Source: Aeromonas molluscorum 848 (GTDB taxonomy: Bacteria; Pseudomonadota; Gammaproteobacteria; Enterobacterales; Aeromonadaceae). Taken from it: DNA of 46,339 nt. The notes below the pieces were generated by a model. That model had not been told where the DNA came from. It made no database searches and worked only from the letters and a program-made list of their open reading frames with translations. Both the position numbers and the translations under genes were made by a program. Location of the stretch: positions 1-46,339 of the forward strand of contig NZ_AQGQ01000009.1 in NCBI RefSeq assembly GCF_000388115.1, given 5' to 3'. Below, in pieces: positions 1-8,715 of the stretch; the stretch's first letter is position 1; each line of letters begins with the position of its first letter.

Positions 1-1
1 G

Positions 2-1720
2 GCCAGCCAGGTGCAGCCCCACCTGGGCATGGCTGGCCAGCTGGTCATCGAGTGTCGGCTGACTGGCCAGCGGGCCCAGCCGCTGCTCAATCTGGGCGGC
101 GAGTATGACATCAACGTATTCCGGGGCCCTTCGGCGGCACTGACCAGCGACTGGCAACGGGCGGACCCCCAGGGGCTACGCCACCCGGATGGTTGGGAGC
201 AGGGGGCCAGGCTGCACCCCGTTCGGGGGAACGGCTGGCAGGAGGCGGCGCCGTGCGACCTTATCCCGCGCTTTTCCCATCAGCAGGGTCTGGCCCTGGG
301 CGCCGAGCCGAGCAGCGGCTGGCAGGAAGGCCTGCCCCTGGGCGATGGTTTTGGCCAGCCGGTCGAATCCCTGCCCCCCGGCCATCATGGCTTTGCCCTG
401 GGCTGGGCCTCTGGGGTCTCGCTGGGGTATGGGGCCGAGTCAGGCTATCGCAACCCGCCGCGCTGGGATCTGGACTGGGCCATGGATTGGCAGGAGGGGG
501 CCCGCCTGCTGGCCAACAGCCTCGGCCAGACCTGGCACCTGGGGGCCGTGCTGGACAAGGGGTGGCGCGATGGCTGGGATGAGGCCATGGCCCCGCCCCC
601 GGGCGTCACCCCGCCGCCCCAGCCCCCCATCAAGCCGGTGCGCCCAGACAAGCGCACCAAGGCGCTGGCCTTCGCTGCCCCGCGCAATCAGGGGCAGCTG
701 GAGTTTGTTTGGTTCGGCGCGGACGCCTCCATAATCATCCCAACCCGGAGGATTTACCTGGTGAGTAACACTGCAAGCATTGTGCGGGTACGCGATGGCC
801 TGGATATTGCGGCCACCGCCGTGAATATTGAGCTCGATACCGACTCCTGGGCGTGGCAGTTCAATGCCCAGATCCCGCGTATCGCAGCGGCCGAAATGAC
901 GGACGAGGAGGAGGTGAGCATCCATATCAACGGTGAGCGATGGGATTGCGTGTGCGATGGCTGGCAATCAAGCCAGAGCTTTGGCCGCGAATCGGCCACC
1001 CTGACCGGCCGCTCGCGCAGCGCTTATCTTTCGCCGACCCATGTGCTGCCAGGGGCGGTGAGCGAAGCCGCCCCTGCCATGGTGCAGCAATTGGCGGCAT
1101 CCCTGTTGCCCCTTGGTTGGACCCTGGAGTGGCAGGCGGCAGATTGGTTGGTGCCTGGTGGATTTTTCAGCCTGGACAACCAGACGCCTATCGGGGCAAT
1201 CAGGTACTTGGCCGAGGCGGCCGGCGGGTTCGTACTGCCGCACCAGCGTGACCGACACCTGGTCGTCAAGCCGCGCTTTCCAGTGGTGCCATGGCAGCTG
1301 GATGTGAGCCCAGCGGACATTGCGATACCGCGCGCCATTATCACGACCCTGGGTAGCGACTTCCAACCGGGTCAGTCGGCCAATGGGATCTGGGTCAATG
1401 GGGGGCATCAGGGGATAAGCGCCTTGGTCAAACGTCAGGGGTCGGCAGGGGAGCGACAGGCGCAGAGCATCACCCATCCATTGGTGTGCGACGTGATAGC
1501 GGCCCGGGCACAGGGCATCGTTGCACTGGCGCAGACCCTGCCCAGACGTACCCACAGCATCGAGCTGCCACTCTCGGCAGACACGGGATTGATCCTGCCT
1601 GGCGTCGTACTGGCAGTGGACAACTGGAAGGGATTTAACCGTGGTGTCAGGGTGTCTGCCGCGATGCAGGGCCCTGCCATGACGGTGCGCCAGCAACTGA
1701 GTGTGGAGCGATTTGTATGA
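2..1720 (+). CDS. Prophage tail-associated protein, 5' end cut by the window
   Basis: The frame is open to the left edge; the first ATG inside is at 11, so the true start may lie outside the window. The visible part is about 570 residues. The first 200 residues are dominated by a loosely repeated Trp motif (GWQEG, GWEQG, DWQEG and similar, roughly every 20-35 residues). A Pro-rich linker with PPPGVTPPPQPP follows near residue 200, and then a C-terminal part of about 350 residues that reads like a baseplate or tail protein. I recognise the overall layout from tail regions of Vibrio, Shewanella and Aeromonas prophages, but cannot assign a named tail function. The stop overlaps the next start as ATGA, which implies translational coupling. 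No integrase, capsid or lysis gene is visible here, so this is the far end of a prophage or a remnant. Confidence 0.7.
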   Translation, partial: ASQVQPHLGMAGQLVIECRLTGQRAQPLLNLGGEYDINVFRGPSAALTSDWQRADPQGLRHPDGWEQGARLHPVRGNGWQEAAPCDLIPRFSHQQGLALGAEPSSGWQEGLPLGDGFGQPVESLPPGHHGFALGWASGVSLGYGAESGYRNPPRWDLDWAMDWQEGARLLANSLGQTWHLGAVLDKGWRDGWDEAMAPPPGVTPPPQPPIKPVRPDKRTKALAFAAPRNQGQLEFVWFGADASIIIPTRRIYLVSNTASIVRVRDGLDIAATAVNIELDTDSWAWQFNAQIPRIAAAEMTDEEEVSIHINGERWDCVCDGWQSSQSFGRESATLTGRSRSAYLSPTHVLPGAVSEAAPAMVQQLAASLLPLGWTLEWQAADWLVPGGFFSLDNQTPIGAIRYLAEAAGGFVLPHQRDRHLVVKPRFPVVPWQLDVSPADIAIPRAIITTLGSDFQPGQSANGIWVNGGHQGISALVKRQGSAGERQAQSITHPLVCDVIAARAQGIVALAQTLPRRTHSIELPLSADTGLILPGVVLAVDNWKGFNRGVRVSAAMQGPAMTVRQQLSVERFV

Positions 1721-1940
1721 ACCTGTTCAAGCAGTTCCAGGAGCTGATCCCCGGTGCCGACCCGTTGCTGGTCGGTACCGTCACCGCAATGGGAGGCACC
1801 AGTACCGCACTGGAGACCCCGGGCGGGGGCGTGGTGATCGTGCGAGGGGGAGGGTGGCCATCGGCCAGAAGGCATTCTACCAGGGGGGCGCCATCATTGG
1901 GCCTGCACCGGACTTACCGACCTATGAGATAGAGGTTTAA
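1717..1940 (+). pseudogene. Small prophage protein interrupted by an apparent -1 frameshift
   Basis: Translation starts at an ATG overlapping the upstream stop (ATGA). The first frame encodes about 46 sensible residues beginning MNLFKQFQELIPGADPLL, up to a G-rich stretch at 1846-1854. After that it turns into unlikely Arg- and Pro-rich sequence and stops near 1935. Re-reading one base at 1854 restores a good frame that continues VAIGQKAFYQGGAIIGPAP and ends at 1940 with TYEIEV. The joined product would be about 74 residues, similar to small proteins that follow tail genes in related prophages. A missing G in a G-run (error or decay) is the simplest explanation; programmed -1 slippage is less likely but possible. 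The function is unknown. Confidence 0.55.
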
Positions 1941-1994
1941 CCTGCTATCAAACGTCTTTCAAGTTCGGTGACACTGGCACCGTTGAAAATGAAA

Positions 1995-2016
1995 AAAACG
2001 CGCGATGGCGCGTTTT
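1995..2016 (+). terminator. Intrinsic terminator after the prophage genes
   Basis: A perfect 9-bp stem AAAACGCGC / GCGCGTTTT with a 4-base loop lies 54 bases after the last prophage stop. It has an A-run before it and a T-run after it, so it could act in both directions. Confidence 0.7.
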
Positions 2017-2072
2017 CCATTCTTGTCGCTAAGGTTTTTCATTTTTCGCGGCGGGCTACACCTGGCCATGAA

Positions 2073-2096
2073 AAAGGGGAGCCTGAGCCCCCCTTT
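2073..2096 (-). terminator. Intrinsic terminator of metK
   Basis: A stem of seven plus two pairs (AAAGGGG/CCCCTTT, one mismatch, then GC/GC) closes a 4-base loop. On the minus strand it is followed by five T. It lies 28 bases beyond the metK stop. Confidence 0.8.
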
Positions 2097-2124
2097 CTTG
2101 CCACAGGCAGCCTGACGAGCTGGC

Positions 2125-3276
2125 TTAGAGGCCAGCGGCGGCGCGCAGCAGCTCGGCTTTGTCGGTACGCTCCCAGGGGAACTCTTCGCGACCGAAGTGG
2201 CCGTAGGCAGCGGTTGCCTTGAAGATAGGACGCTTGAGATCCAGCATCTCGATGAGGCCGTAGGGTCGCAGTTCGAAGTGCTCGCGTACCAGCGTGACCA
2301 GCAGCTCCTCGGAGACCTTGGCGGTGCCGAAGGTTTCGACGCTGATGGAGGTCGGCTCGGCCACGCCGATGGCGTAGGAGACTTGCAGTTCACAGCGATC
2401 GGCCAGACCTGCGGCCACTATGTTTTTGGCGACATAGCGAGCGGCGTAGGCGGCGGAGCGATCCACCTTGGAGGGATCCTTGCCGGAGAAGGCGCCACCA
2501 CCGTGACGGGCCATGCCGCCGTAGGTATCGACGATGATCTTGCGACCGGTCAGACCGCAGTCACCCATGGGGCCGCCGATAACGAAACGGCCGGTCGGGT
2601 TGATGAAGAACTTGGTGTTCTTGCTGATCCACTCGGCGGGCAGTACCGGCTTGATGATCTCCTCGCGCACCGCTTCGACCAGGTCGGCGTGGCTGATGGA
2701 GTCGCAATGCTGGGTGGAGAGCACCACGGCATCGACGCCAAGGATCTTGCCTTCGCTGTCATAGGCGAAAGTGAGCTGGCTCTTGGCATCCGGACGCAGC
2801 CAGGGCAGGGTGCCATTCTTGCGCACTTGCGCCTGACGTTTCACCAACAGGTGAGAGTAGGTGATGGGTGCTGGCATCAGCACCTCGGTCTCGTTGGTGG
2901 CATAGCCGAACATCAGGCCCTGATCACCGGCGCCCTGCTCATAGGGGTCGGCACGGTCAACGCCCTGGTTGATGTCGGGGGATTGCTTGCCGATGGCATT
3001 GAGCACGGCGCAGGAGTCGGCATCGAAACCCATGTCCGAGTGGGTGTAACCAATCTCACGGACGGTATCGCGCACGATCTGCTCGATATCAACCCAGGCG
3101 GAAGTGGTTACTTCGCCGCCGACCAGCACCATGCCAGTCTTGACCAGGGTCTCGCAGGCGACACGGGCCATGGGATCCTGTTCCAGGATGGCGTCCAGCA
3201 CCGCATCGGAGATCTGGTCGGCGATTTTATCGGGATGGCCTTCGGAGACCGACTCGGAAGTAAACAGCTTTGCCAT
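2125..3276 (-). CDS. metK: S-adenosylmethionine synthetase
   Basis: MetK makes S-adenosylmethionine from ATP and methionine in the cytoplasm. The protein is 383 residues, the usual family length, and begins [20 protein letters not shown]. The substrate-binding GHPDK stands at about residue 14, the ATP-binding [12 protein letters not shown] about one third in, and the phosphate-binding glycine loop [17 protein letters not shown] in the C-terminal half. The start at 3276 is chosen because it gives the canonical N-terminus; an in-frame ATG 39 bases upstream adds residues unlike the family. The gene diverges from tkt, as is common in gammaproteobacteria. Two MetJ-like operators lie 70-135 bases upstream, so repression by MetJ with S-adenosylmethionine as co-repressor is expected. 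A terminator follows at 2073-2096. Confidence 0.98.
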   Translation of the reverse strand: MAKLFTSESVSEGHPDKIADQISDAVLDAILEQDPMARVACETLVKTGMVLVGGEVTTSAWVDIEQIVRDTVREIGYTHSDMGFDADSCAVLNAIGKQSPDINQGVDRADPYEQGAGDQGLMFGYATNETEVLMPAPITYSHLLVKRQAQVRKNGTLPWLRPDAKSQLTFAYDSEGKILGVDAVVLSTQHCDSISHADLVEAVREEIIKPVLPAEWISKNTKFFINPTGRFVIGGPMGDCGLTGRKIIVDTYGGMARHGGGAFSGKDPSKVDRSAAYAARYVAKNIVAAGLADRCELQVSYAIGVAEPTSISVETFGTAKVSEELLVTLVREHFELRPYGLIEMLDLKRPIFKATAAYGHFGREEFPWERTDKAELLRAAAGL

Positions 3277-3345
3277 GGGAGCATTCTCAACGCTAGGGGT
3301 TATCGCCTTGGCCATAACCGGGTAAAAAGGAGAGTCTTTGCATTT

Positions 3346-3370
3346 GAGATATCTACATCTGGACGTCTTA
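3346..3370 (-). promoter_or_regulatory. MetJ operator, proximal copy
   Basis: On the minus strand this reads AGACGTCC followed by AGATGTAG and ATATCTC, that is adjoining 8-base met boxes close to the consensus AGACGTCT. It lies 70-94 bases upstream of the metK start. Assignment rests on the box match and on the gene it precedes. Confidence 0.8.
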
Positions 3371-3387
3371 CAAGGAGAGCCTTTGTA

Positions 3388-3411
3388 GAGGTATCTACAT
3401 CTGGACGTCTA
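3388..3411 (-). promoter_or_regulatory. MetJ operator, distal copy
   Basis: This is a second, nearly identical met-box cluster (AGACGTCC, AGATGTAG, ATACCTCT on the minus strand), 41 bases further from metK. The stretch TATCTACATCTGGACGTCT on the plus strand is identical in both copies. Confidence 0.8.
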
Positions 3412-3651
3412 TTTTAGAGAGGGGGCAGGGTGATTGCCAGTACTATTTTGGTTTGGTGTCGTCTGTGGCTGACACTACCCATAAAGGGTTGAAAATGGTC
3501 GCAACGCGAATCGTTTGCCGAGCCAAGAAAAGCGACTGCGCTCCCAAAGCCACTTTATTCGCCCAGATAATATTTGCACCTCGCGCCCCCTGCTGGGACA
3601 ATAACGCGCCTTAATCTTGGCCATCAAATGAAGCAATCGCAGGAGATACAG

Positions 3652-5643
3652 ATGCCTTCTCGTAAAGAGCTTGCCAATGCCATTCGCGCATTGAGTATGG
3701 ATGCCGTACAAAAAGCCAACTCCGGTCACCCGGGCGCCCCCATGGGAATGGCAGATATCGCCGAAGTGCTGTGGCGCGGCCACCTCAAGCACAACCCGAA
3801 CAACCCCAAGTGGGCCGACCGCGACCGTTTCATCCTGTCTAACGGCCACGGCTCCATGCTGATTTACTCCCTGCTGCATCTCTCCGGTTATGACCTCACC
3901 ATCGAGGATCTGAAAAACTTCCGCCAACTGCACTCTCGCACCCCGGGTCACCCGGAGTACGGTTATGCGCCAGGTATCGAGACCACGACTGGCCCACTGG
4001 GTCAGGGCATCACCAATGCCGTCGGCATGGCGATCGCTGAAAAAGCCATGGCCGAGCAGTTCAATCAGCCAGGTCACGACATCGTCGATCACTACACCTA
4101 CGCCTTTATGGGCGACGGTTGCCTGATGGAAGGTATCTCCCACGAAGCTTGCTCCCTGGCCGGTACCCTGCAACTGGGCAAATTGATTGCGTTCTGGGAT
4201 GACAACGGCATCTCCATCGATGGTCACGTGGAAGGCTGGTTCACCGACGATACTCCCAAGCGTTTCGAAGCTTACGGCTGGCACGTCATTCCGGCCGTGG
4301 ACGGTCACAGCCCGGAAGCGATCAACGCCGCCATCGAAGCCGCCAAGGCCGAGACCGGCAAGCCGACCCTGATCTGCTGCCGCACCATCATCGGTTACGG
4401 TTCACCGAACAAGTCCGGTTCTCACGATTGCCACGGCTCACCGCTGGGCAACGACGAGATCGCCGCTGCTCGTGCCTTCCTGAAGTGGGACCACGCGCCG
4501 TTCGTCATTCCGTCCGAGATCGCTGCCGAGTGGAATGCCCAAGAGAAAGGCACGGCGCTTGAAGCCGACTGGGCTGCCAAGTTTGCCGCCTATGAAGCCG
4601 CGCACCCGGCGCTGGCTGCCGAATTCAAGCGTCGTACCGCAGGCGAGCTGCCGGCCAACTGGGCCGCTGAATCCGCCAAGATCATCGAGACTCTGCAAGC
4701 CAACCCGGCCAAGATTGCGACCCGTAAAGCGTCCCAGAACTCGCTGGAAGCGTTCGGCAAGCTGCTGCCGGAGTTCATGGGTGGTTCCGCTGACCTGGCC
4801 CCGTCCAACCTGACCATGTGGTCCGGTTCCAAGTCGCTCACCCCCGAGAGCGCGGCAGGCAACTACATCCACTACGGTGTGCGCGAGTTCGCCATGTCCG
4901 CCATCATGAACGGTATCGCCCTGCACGGTGGTTTCATCCCCTACGGCGCCACCTTCCTGATGTTCATGGAGTACGCCCGCAACGCCCTGCGCATGGCCGC
5001 CCTGATGAAGCAGCGCGCCATCTTCGTTTACACCCACGACTCCATCGGTCTGGGTGAAGATGGCCCGACTCACCAGCCGGTCGAGCAGATCGCCTCCCTG
5101 CGTCTGACCCCGAACATGAGCACCTGGCGCCCATGTGACCAGGTTGAATCCGCCATCGCCTGGAAGCACGCCATCGAGCGCAATGACGGCCCGACTGCGC
5201 TGATCTTCTCCCGCCAGAACCTGCCCCAGATGGACCGCAGCGCCCAGCAACTGGCCGATGTGGCCAAGGGTGGTTACGTGCTGAAGGATTGCGCCGGTAC
5301 CCCGGAGCTTATCCTGATCGCCACCGGTTCCGAAGTGGAGCTGGCCGTGGCCGCCTATGAGCAGTTGACTGCCAAGGGCCGCGCCGTGCGCGTGGTTTCC
5401 CTGCCAGCCACCGACGTGTTCGACGCCCAGTCTGCCGAATACAAGGAGTCCGTCCTGCCGTCTTCCGTCACCAAGCGCGTGGCCATCGAAGCGGGCATCG
5501 CCGACTACTGGTACAAGTACGTGGGCTTTGGCGGCAAGATCATCGGTATGACCACCTTCGGTGAGTCTGCACCGGCCGAGCTGTTGTTCAAGGAATTTGG
5601 CTTTACTGTGGAAAACGTGGTTGCGACCGCAGAGTCCCTGTAA
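3652..5643 (+). CDS. tkt: Transketolase
   Basis: Thiamine-diphosphate enzyme of the non-oxidative pentose phosphate pathway, moving two-carbon units between ketose and aldose phosphates in the cytoplasm. The protein has 663 residues, the normal length. The start [20 protein letters not shown] at 3652 follows AGGAG by six bases; an in-frame ATG at 3574 would add a non-conserved tail. The N-terminal half has [18 protein letters not shown] and the ThDP/Mg motif [18 protein letters not shown]. The catalytic Glu lies in [15 protein letters not shown] in the pyrimidine domain, and [17 protein letters not shown] follows. metK-tkt linkage is also seen in Vibrio, where epd, pgk and fba come next; here an AT-rich insert and a RidA-type gene follow instead. 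A strong terminator lies 28 bases after the stop. Confidence 0.98.
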   Translation: MPSRKELANAIRALSMDAVQKANSGHPGAPMGMADIAEVLWRGHLKHNPNNPKWADRDRFILSNGHGSMLIYSLLHLSGYDLTIEDLKNFRQLHSRTPGHPEYGYAPGIETTTGPLGQGITNAVGMAIAEKAMAEQFNQPGHDIVDHYTYAFMGDGCLMEGISHEACSLAGTLQLGKLIAFWDDNGISIDGHVEGWFTDDTPKRFEAYGWHVIPAVDGHSPEAINAAIEAAKAETGKPTLICCRTIIGYGSPNKSGSHDCHGSPLGNDEIAAARAFLKWDHAPFVIPSEIAAEWNAQEKGTALEADWAAKFAAYEAAHPALAAEFKRRTAGELPANWAAESAKIIETLQANPAKIATRKASQNSLEAFGKLLPEFMGGSADLAPSNLTMWSGSKSLTPESAAGNYIHYGVREFAMSAIMNGIALHGGFIPYGATFLMFMEYARNALRMAALMKQRAIFVYTHDSIGLGEDGPTHQPVEQIASLRLTPNMSTWRPCDQVESAIAWKHAIERNDGPTALIFSRQNLPQMDRSAQQLADVAKGGYVLKDCAGTPELILIATGSEVELAVAAYEQLTAKGRAVRVVSLPATDVFDAQSAEYKESVLPSSVTKRVAIEAGIADYWYKYVGFGGKIIGMTTFGESAPAELLFKEFGFTVENVVATAESL

Positions 5644-5670
5644 TCCCTGATTGCTTTGTTCTGAACTGAA

Positions 5671-5698
5671 AAGCGCCTCCCTCGGGAGGCGCTTTTTT
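5671..5698 (+). terminator. Intrinsic terminator of tkt
   Basis: A perfect 10-bp stem AAGCGCCTCC / GGAGGCGCTT with loop CTCG is followed by a T-run. Confidence 0.92.
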
Positions 5699-5837
5699 AT
5701 TTTAAAAGTAACAGTGGAATATTTTAATATTTTTCAATTGATATATAGAAAGACATTTAATGAGTGCTGGGTAATTATTTTTATGTATTATTGGTTATTT
5801 CTGAAATTTAATTTACCATATTTAAATGGAGCGCTAA

Positions 5838-6422
5838 GTGGCACCTAACTATAAAGTTGTTGATAAATCAAACTTTAGAAAAGTAGGATATTTTTCAATG
5901 GTTTTCTTTAGGGGGGAGGAGTTACGGGGAAAGATATGTATTTTGAGGTGGTTATATATAACTCTTGTTGAGATTCTGGTTGGTGCTGAGCTGATTGAGA
6001 ATTTAGTCATAACGGGTTCTGTGCATCCACACGACAATATAAAAAAGAAGGATAGTGATCATTATGGGAATGAACTTCATTTAAATCTACACATACCATC
6101 TGGATTTGTAACTAATGTGCTGAGACAGCAGATATTAAATTTACTATATTATAAGTATTATCAAAAATATCTTATACTTGAGCCGGTAGGGGATGTCTGG
6201 ACGGATGATGACAGTGGGGTTGTCGATTGCACTCGTACTAGATTTCGAGCCAGAAAGGTAATTTTTTATCAATTTATAGCGCTGAGGCGAGTATATGATT
6301 TTTCATGGCTAGTTATTAACTTACTCATAGATACTGTCGTTTACTTGATTACTACTGATATTCAGCTTGTACTTGTTTCTGCTGCAATAGTAGAGGCTAT
6401 TAGACGTGCAATTAAAATCTAG
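5838..6422 (+). CDS. Unrecognised AT-rich orphan gene, C-terminal membrane segment
   Basis: An open frame of 194 codons with a GTG start at 5838, preceded at 5828-5831 by GGAG with six bases between. I do not recognise the family. Residues 1-150 look soluble or peripheral, with the polar stretch HPHDNIKKKDSDHYGNELHL at about 64-83 and an acidic patch WTDDDSG at 121-127. Residues 156-187 are a long hydrophobic stretch that could be one long or two short membrane helices, and the protein ends in a basic tail (EAIRRAIKI). Codon use is strongly A/T-ending, unlike every neighbour, and the insert sits exactly between the tkt terminator and the next terminator. This points to recent horizontal transfer. 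An orphan defence, immunity or toxin role is possible from context only. Confidence 0.6.
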   Translation: MAPNYKVVDKSNFRKVGYFSMVFFRGEELRGKICILRWLYITLVEILVGAELIENLVITGSVHPHDNIKKKDSDHYGNELHLNLHIPSGFVTNVLRQQILNLLYYKYYQKYLILEPVGDVWTDDDSGVVDCTRTRFRARKVIFYQFIALRRVYDFSWLVINLLIDTVVYLITTDIQLVLVSAAIVEAIRRAIKI

Positions 6423-6566
6423 TCATATGAAATATATCTAGCCCATATATTTAATTGGTTAAATATGATCGGAAGTTAGTGAAACTAGGTATGATGTATT
6501 GCTACATTGGTCATTGCATTAGTTAAAATGATGATGTTAAAAAATATGATGATTTCAAACTACGCC
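6423..6566. other. AT-rich non-coding remainder of the insert
   Basis: About 140 bases after the orphan gene, as AT-rich as the gene itself, without a supportable open frame. It ends at a terminator hairpin. Confidence 0.4.
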
Positions 6567-6596
6567 AAAAGACACCGGCTTAAGTCGGTGTCTTTT
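6567..6596 (+). terminator. Terminator closing the AT-rich insert
   Basis: A hairpin with stem AAAAGACACCG / CGGTGTCTTTT around GCTTAAGT is followed by T-rich sequence. It would end transcription of the orphan gene 145 bases upstream. Confidence 0.75.
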
Positions 6597-6608
6597 TATT
6601 GTTAGCTC

Positions 6609-6638
6609 GTAGGTTCGATTAGCGAAGCGTAATCGGAC
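6609..6638 (+). repeat. GTAG-type REP-like palindrome
   Basis: The sequence opens with GTAG and then TTCGATTA, GCGAAGCG, TAATCGGA, an almost perfect inverted repeat. This is the layout of REP elements that begin with GTAG and are mobilised by REP-associated tyrosine transposases. Only one copy was seen in the window, so the assignment is by resemblance. Confidence 0.4.
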
Positions 6639-6690
6639 GTTCGCGTTCTTTCTGTCGATGCCATAAAAATAATATCCCTTCCTGTTACCT

Positions 6691-6723
6691 AAAAAAAACC
6701 GGCATATAGCCGGTCTCTTTTTT
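6691..6723 (-). terminator. Terminator of the triple-RidA gene
   Basis: The stem ACCGGC / GCCGGT with loop ATATA is flanked by an eight-A run on one side and T-rich sequence on the other. On the minus strand it is followed by eight T, 24 bases after the stop at 6738. It may be bidirectional. Confidence 0.8.
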
Positions 6724-6737
6724 ATTTACCGCAACAC

Positions 6738-8003
6738 TTACGCCTGCGGCGGGGTACTTTCCGCATTGGAGAGCACGACATCCATCTGCACCAGGGCGCC
6801 GGCGGGCAGTTCGCTCACCCCAATAACGGTGCGGGCCGGCAGATAGTCCGGGAAGTATTGGGTATAGATGGCGTTGACCGCATCCAGATCCGCGATGTTT
6901 TTGACCTGGATATTGACCTTGACGATATCGTCCATCACATGGTCGATGCTCTCGACAATCGCCTTGATATTGCTCAGGCACTGGGCGGTCTGCTCTTTGA
7001 TGCAGCCAGTCAGGATCTTGCCAGTAGTGGGGTCGATCGGCAGCTGCGCAGTCAGATGGTTGTAGTGGGAGAAGGCGACGGTTTGGCAATGGAGCGGGCT
7101 GCGTGGTGCCTTGTCGGTATTACGGGCAGCGATCACCAGATTGTGTCTGTCTTCTACCAGCTGCGGTGGTGTGCCGTCACCGTGGGAGATGACCGCATCC
7201 ATCTGCACCAGTGCACCCATGGGCAGGGCGGCGGCACTGACCACAGAGCGGGCCGGCAGATAGGCGGCGGCGCGGGCAATGGCGGAGTCCGGGAAGAAGG
7301 TGCTGTAGACCTCGTTGACGGCGTCCAGATCCGCGAGGCTGGTCAGGTAGATGTTCACCTTGACGATGTCGTCAAACGGCACATCGATGCTTTCCAGCAC
7401 GGTTTTGATGTTGCGCAGACACTGACCTGCCTGCTGCTGGATACCACCGGCGACCAGCTTGCCCGAGGCTGCATCGACCGGCAGTTGCGCACCTATGTTG
7501 TTGTAGTGAGAGAAGGCGACGGTATGAGTCGAGAGCGGGTTGTGCGGTGCCTTGTCGCTGTTACGGGCGAGTTTTACCAGGGCGCAGGGCGCCTGCGGGA
7601 AGGTGCCTTCACCATTGGAGATGATGGCGTCGATCTGTACCAGGGCATCCAGCGGCAGGGCGGCCACGGCGAGTGTGGTGCGGGTCGGCAGATAGCCCGG
7701 GAAGAATTCGCGATAAACACTGTTGACCGCTTCCAGATCCGCCATGTCTTTCAGGAAGATAGTGGCTTTGACCATATCGTCCATCACGTGGCCGATGCTC
7801 TCTATGATCGCCTTGAGGTTATTCAGGCACTGTCTGGCCTGTACCTTGACGTCGCCACTCACCATCTTGCCGGTCTTGGGATCGACCGGCAACTGGGCGG
7901 AAATATTGTTGTAATGAGAGAAAGCCACCGTCTGGGTGTAGGGGCCCAGATCCTGGGGGGCATTGGTGGTATTTCTTGCAGCCTTGATGATGGTGCCACT
8001 CAT
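6738..8003 (-). CDS. Three tandem RidA (YjgF/YER057c/UK114) domains in one protein
   Basis: A 421-residue protein made of three consecutive RidA-like units at about 1-140, 141-285 and 286-421. RidA proteins hydrolyse reactive enamine/imine intermediates released by PLP enzymes and normally act as trimers of about 130-residue subunits. Each unit repeats the same landmarks: TVAFSHYNN or SHYNH, AQLPVD or AQLPID, the central CLxNIK/CLNNLK helix, and a conserved Arg near the end (LPTRT, LPARS, LPART) that corresponds to the substrate-carboxylate-binding Arg of RidA. The glutamate at the IEAI position of E. coli RidA is Asp or Val in these units. The ATG at 8003 follows GAGG with seven bases between. 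The three units appear to make a trimer in one chain, possibly with non-equivalent sites. Substrate unknown. Confidence 0.9.
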   Translation of the reverse strand: MSGTIIKAARNTTNAPQDLGPYTQTVAFSHYNNISAQLPVDPKTGKMVSGDVKVQARQCLNNLKAIIESIGHVMDDMVKATIFLKDMADLEAVNSVYREFFPGYLPTRTTLAVAALPLDALVQIDAIISNGEGTFPQAPCALVKLARNSDKAPHNPLSTHTVAFSHYNNIGAQLPVDAASGKLVAGGIQQQAGQCLRNIKTVLESIDVPFDDIVKVNIYLTSLADLDAVNEVYSTFFPDSAIARAAAYLPARSVVSAAALPMGALVQMDAVISHGDGTPPQLVEDRHNLVIAARNTDKAPRSPLHCQTVAFSHYNHLTAQLPIDPTTGKILTGCIKEQTAQCLSNIKAIVESIDHVMDDIVKVNIQVKNIADLDAVNAIYTQYFPDYLPARTVIGVSELPAGALVQMDVVLSNAESTPPQA

Positions 8004-8235
8004 AGATATTCCTCTTTTTAGTATTCGTTGTTAACGCAAGATACAGTTCACCCCATCCGAGTGCGCCATGGCGACTGCGCCAGCGGGGGCCTTCCAGTTA
8101 TTATGTTTAATCCACTCAATAGCTAAATTGGATAAGAGAGGAAGGGGTGGGGTTGATTATTTCAGACGAGGCGATTCTATGAGTGGCCATCGGGAGATGC
8201 AAACCGGGATCGCATTTCTATGAGATGGCTCAACG

Positions 8236-8271
8236 CCCTGAAATATAGCTGTTTTGCTATTCAATTCAGGG
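8236..8271. repeat. Two-part inverted repeat
   Basis: Outer arms CCCTGAA/TTCAGGG enclose inner arms ATAGC/GCTAT. It could fold as a long hairpin in RNA. There is no T-run, so it is not a standard terminator. Confidence 0.4.
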
Positions 8272-8679
8272 TGAATAGCATGTCGAGGTGGAACAAACAG
8301 GTCTTGTGTCGTGGACAAGCCCGTCTGGACGGGGTTCTTACTCCTATGGGGATGGGGCCGAGCTGTGAATGAAGCGTTAATAATATGCGCCGCTCTGCGG
8401 TTAATCAATTTTATTGTGCATGGATATGCACTTTTAATCTTTTATGGGATCTATCTAGCCAGTTAAAAATATGCTAGCTCCATACCATGAAAAGGCTGGT
8501 AAAGATGTGGCTGGAATATAATTCAAAATATTGCATGGGCGATACTGTGTTATTGCAATTGAATAGCGGCTTGTACGTTGTTCCTGATAATATTTGTCTC
8601 GCCTGATAACGAGATAAATATGCCATAGGGGGCAATTGTCGCGGGTGCTTGTAATAAAAATGGTGCGAGATGACCGCTT

Positions 8680-8715
8680 GCCTGCCTGCATGACTTCGGT
8701 CAGGCGCAGGCAGGC
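8680..8715. repeat. Stable stem-loop with a cTTCGg tetraloop
   Basis: Perfect 10-base arms GCCTGCCTGC/GCAGGCAGGC, a small internal asymmetry, then TGAC/GTCA closing a TTCG loop. The cUUCGg loop in RNA is exceptionally stable. No T-run follows on either strand. It could be part of an untranslated RNA or a REP-like element. Confidence 0.5.

Noticed and set aside
2197-3417. 406-codon open frame on the plus strand opposite metK
   Set aside because: It lies fully antisense to metK, which has all family motifs and proper codon use; the antisense product has no recognisable features and is a by-product of GC-rich codon bias.
5651-5848. Open frame spanning the tkt terminator
   Set aside because: It starts at a TTG inside the region between the tkt stop and its terminator and reads through the hairpin; no ribosome site and no sensible N-terminus.
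6605-6640. tRNA fragment suggested by GGTTCGATT
   Set aside because: The match to a T-loop is short; no acceptor or anticodon stems can be built, and the sequence is better explained as a GTAG-type palindrome.
6858-8021. 387-codon open frame opposite the triple-RidA gene
   Set aside because: It is antisense to clear RidA repeats; its own repeated pattern only mirrors the three sense units.
8157-8408. 83-codon minus-strand frame in the long intergenic region
   Set aside because: It overlaps the inverted repeat at 8236-8271, has no family resemblance, and its composition is not protein-like.
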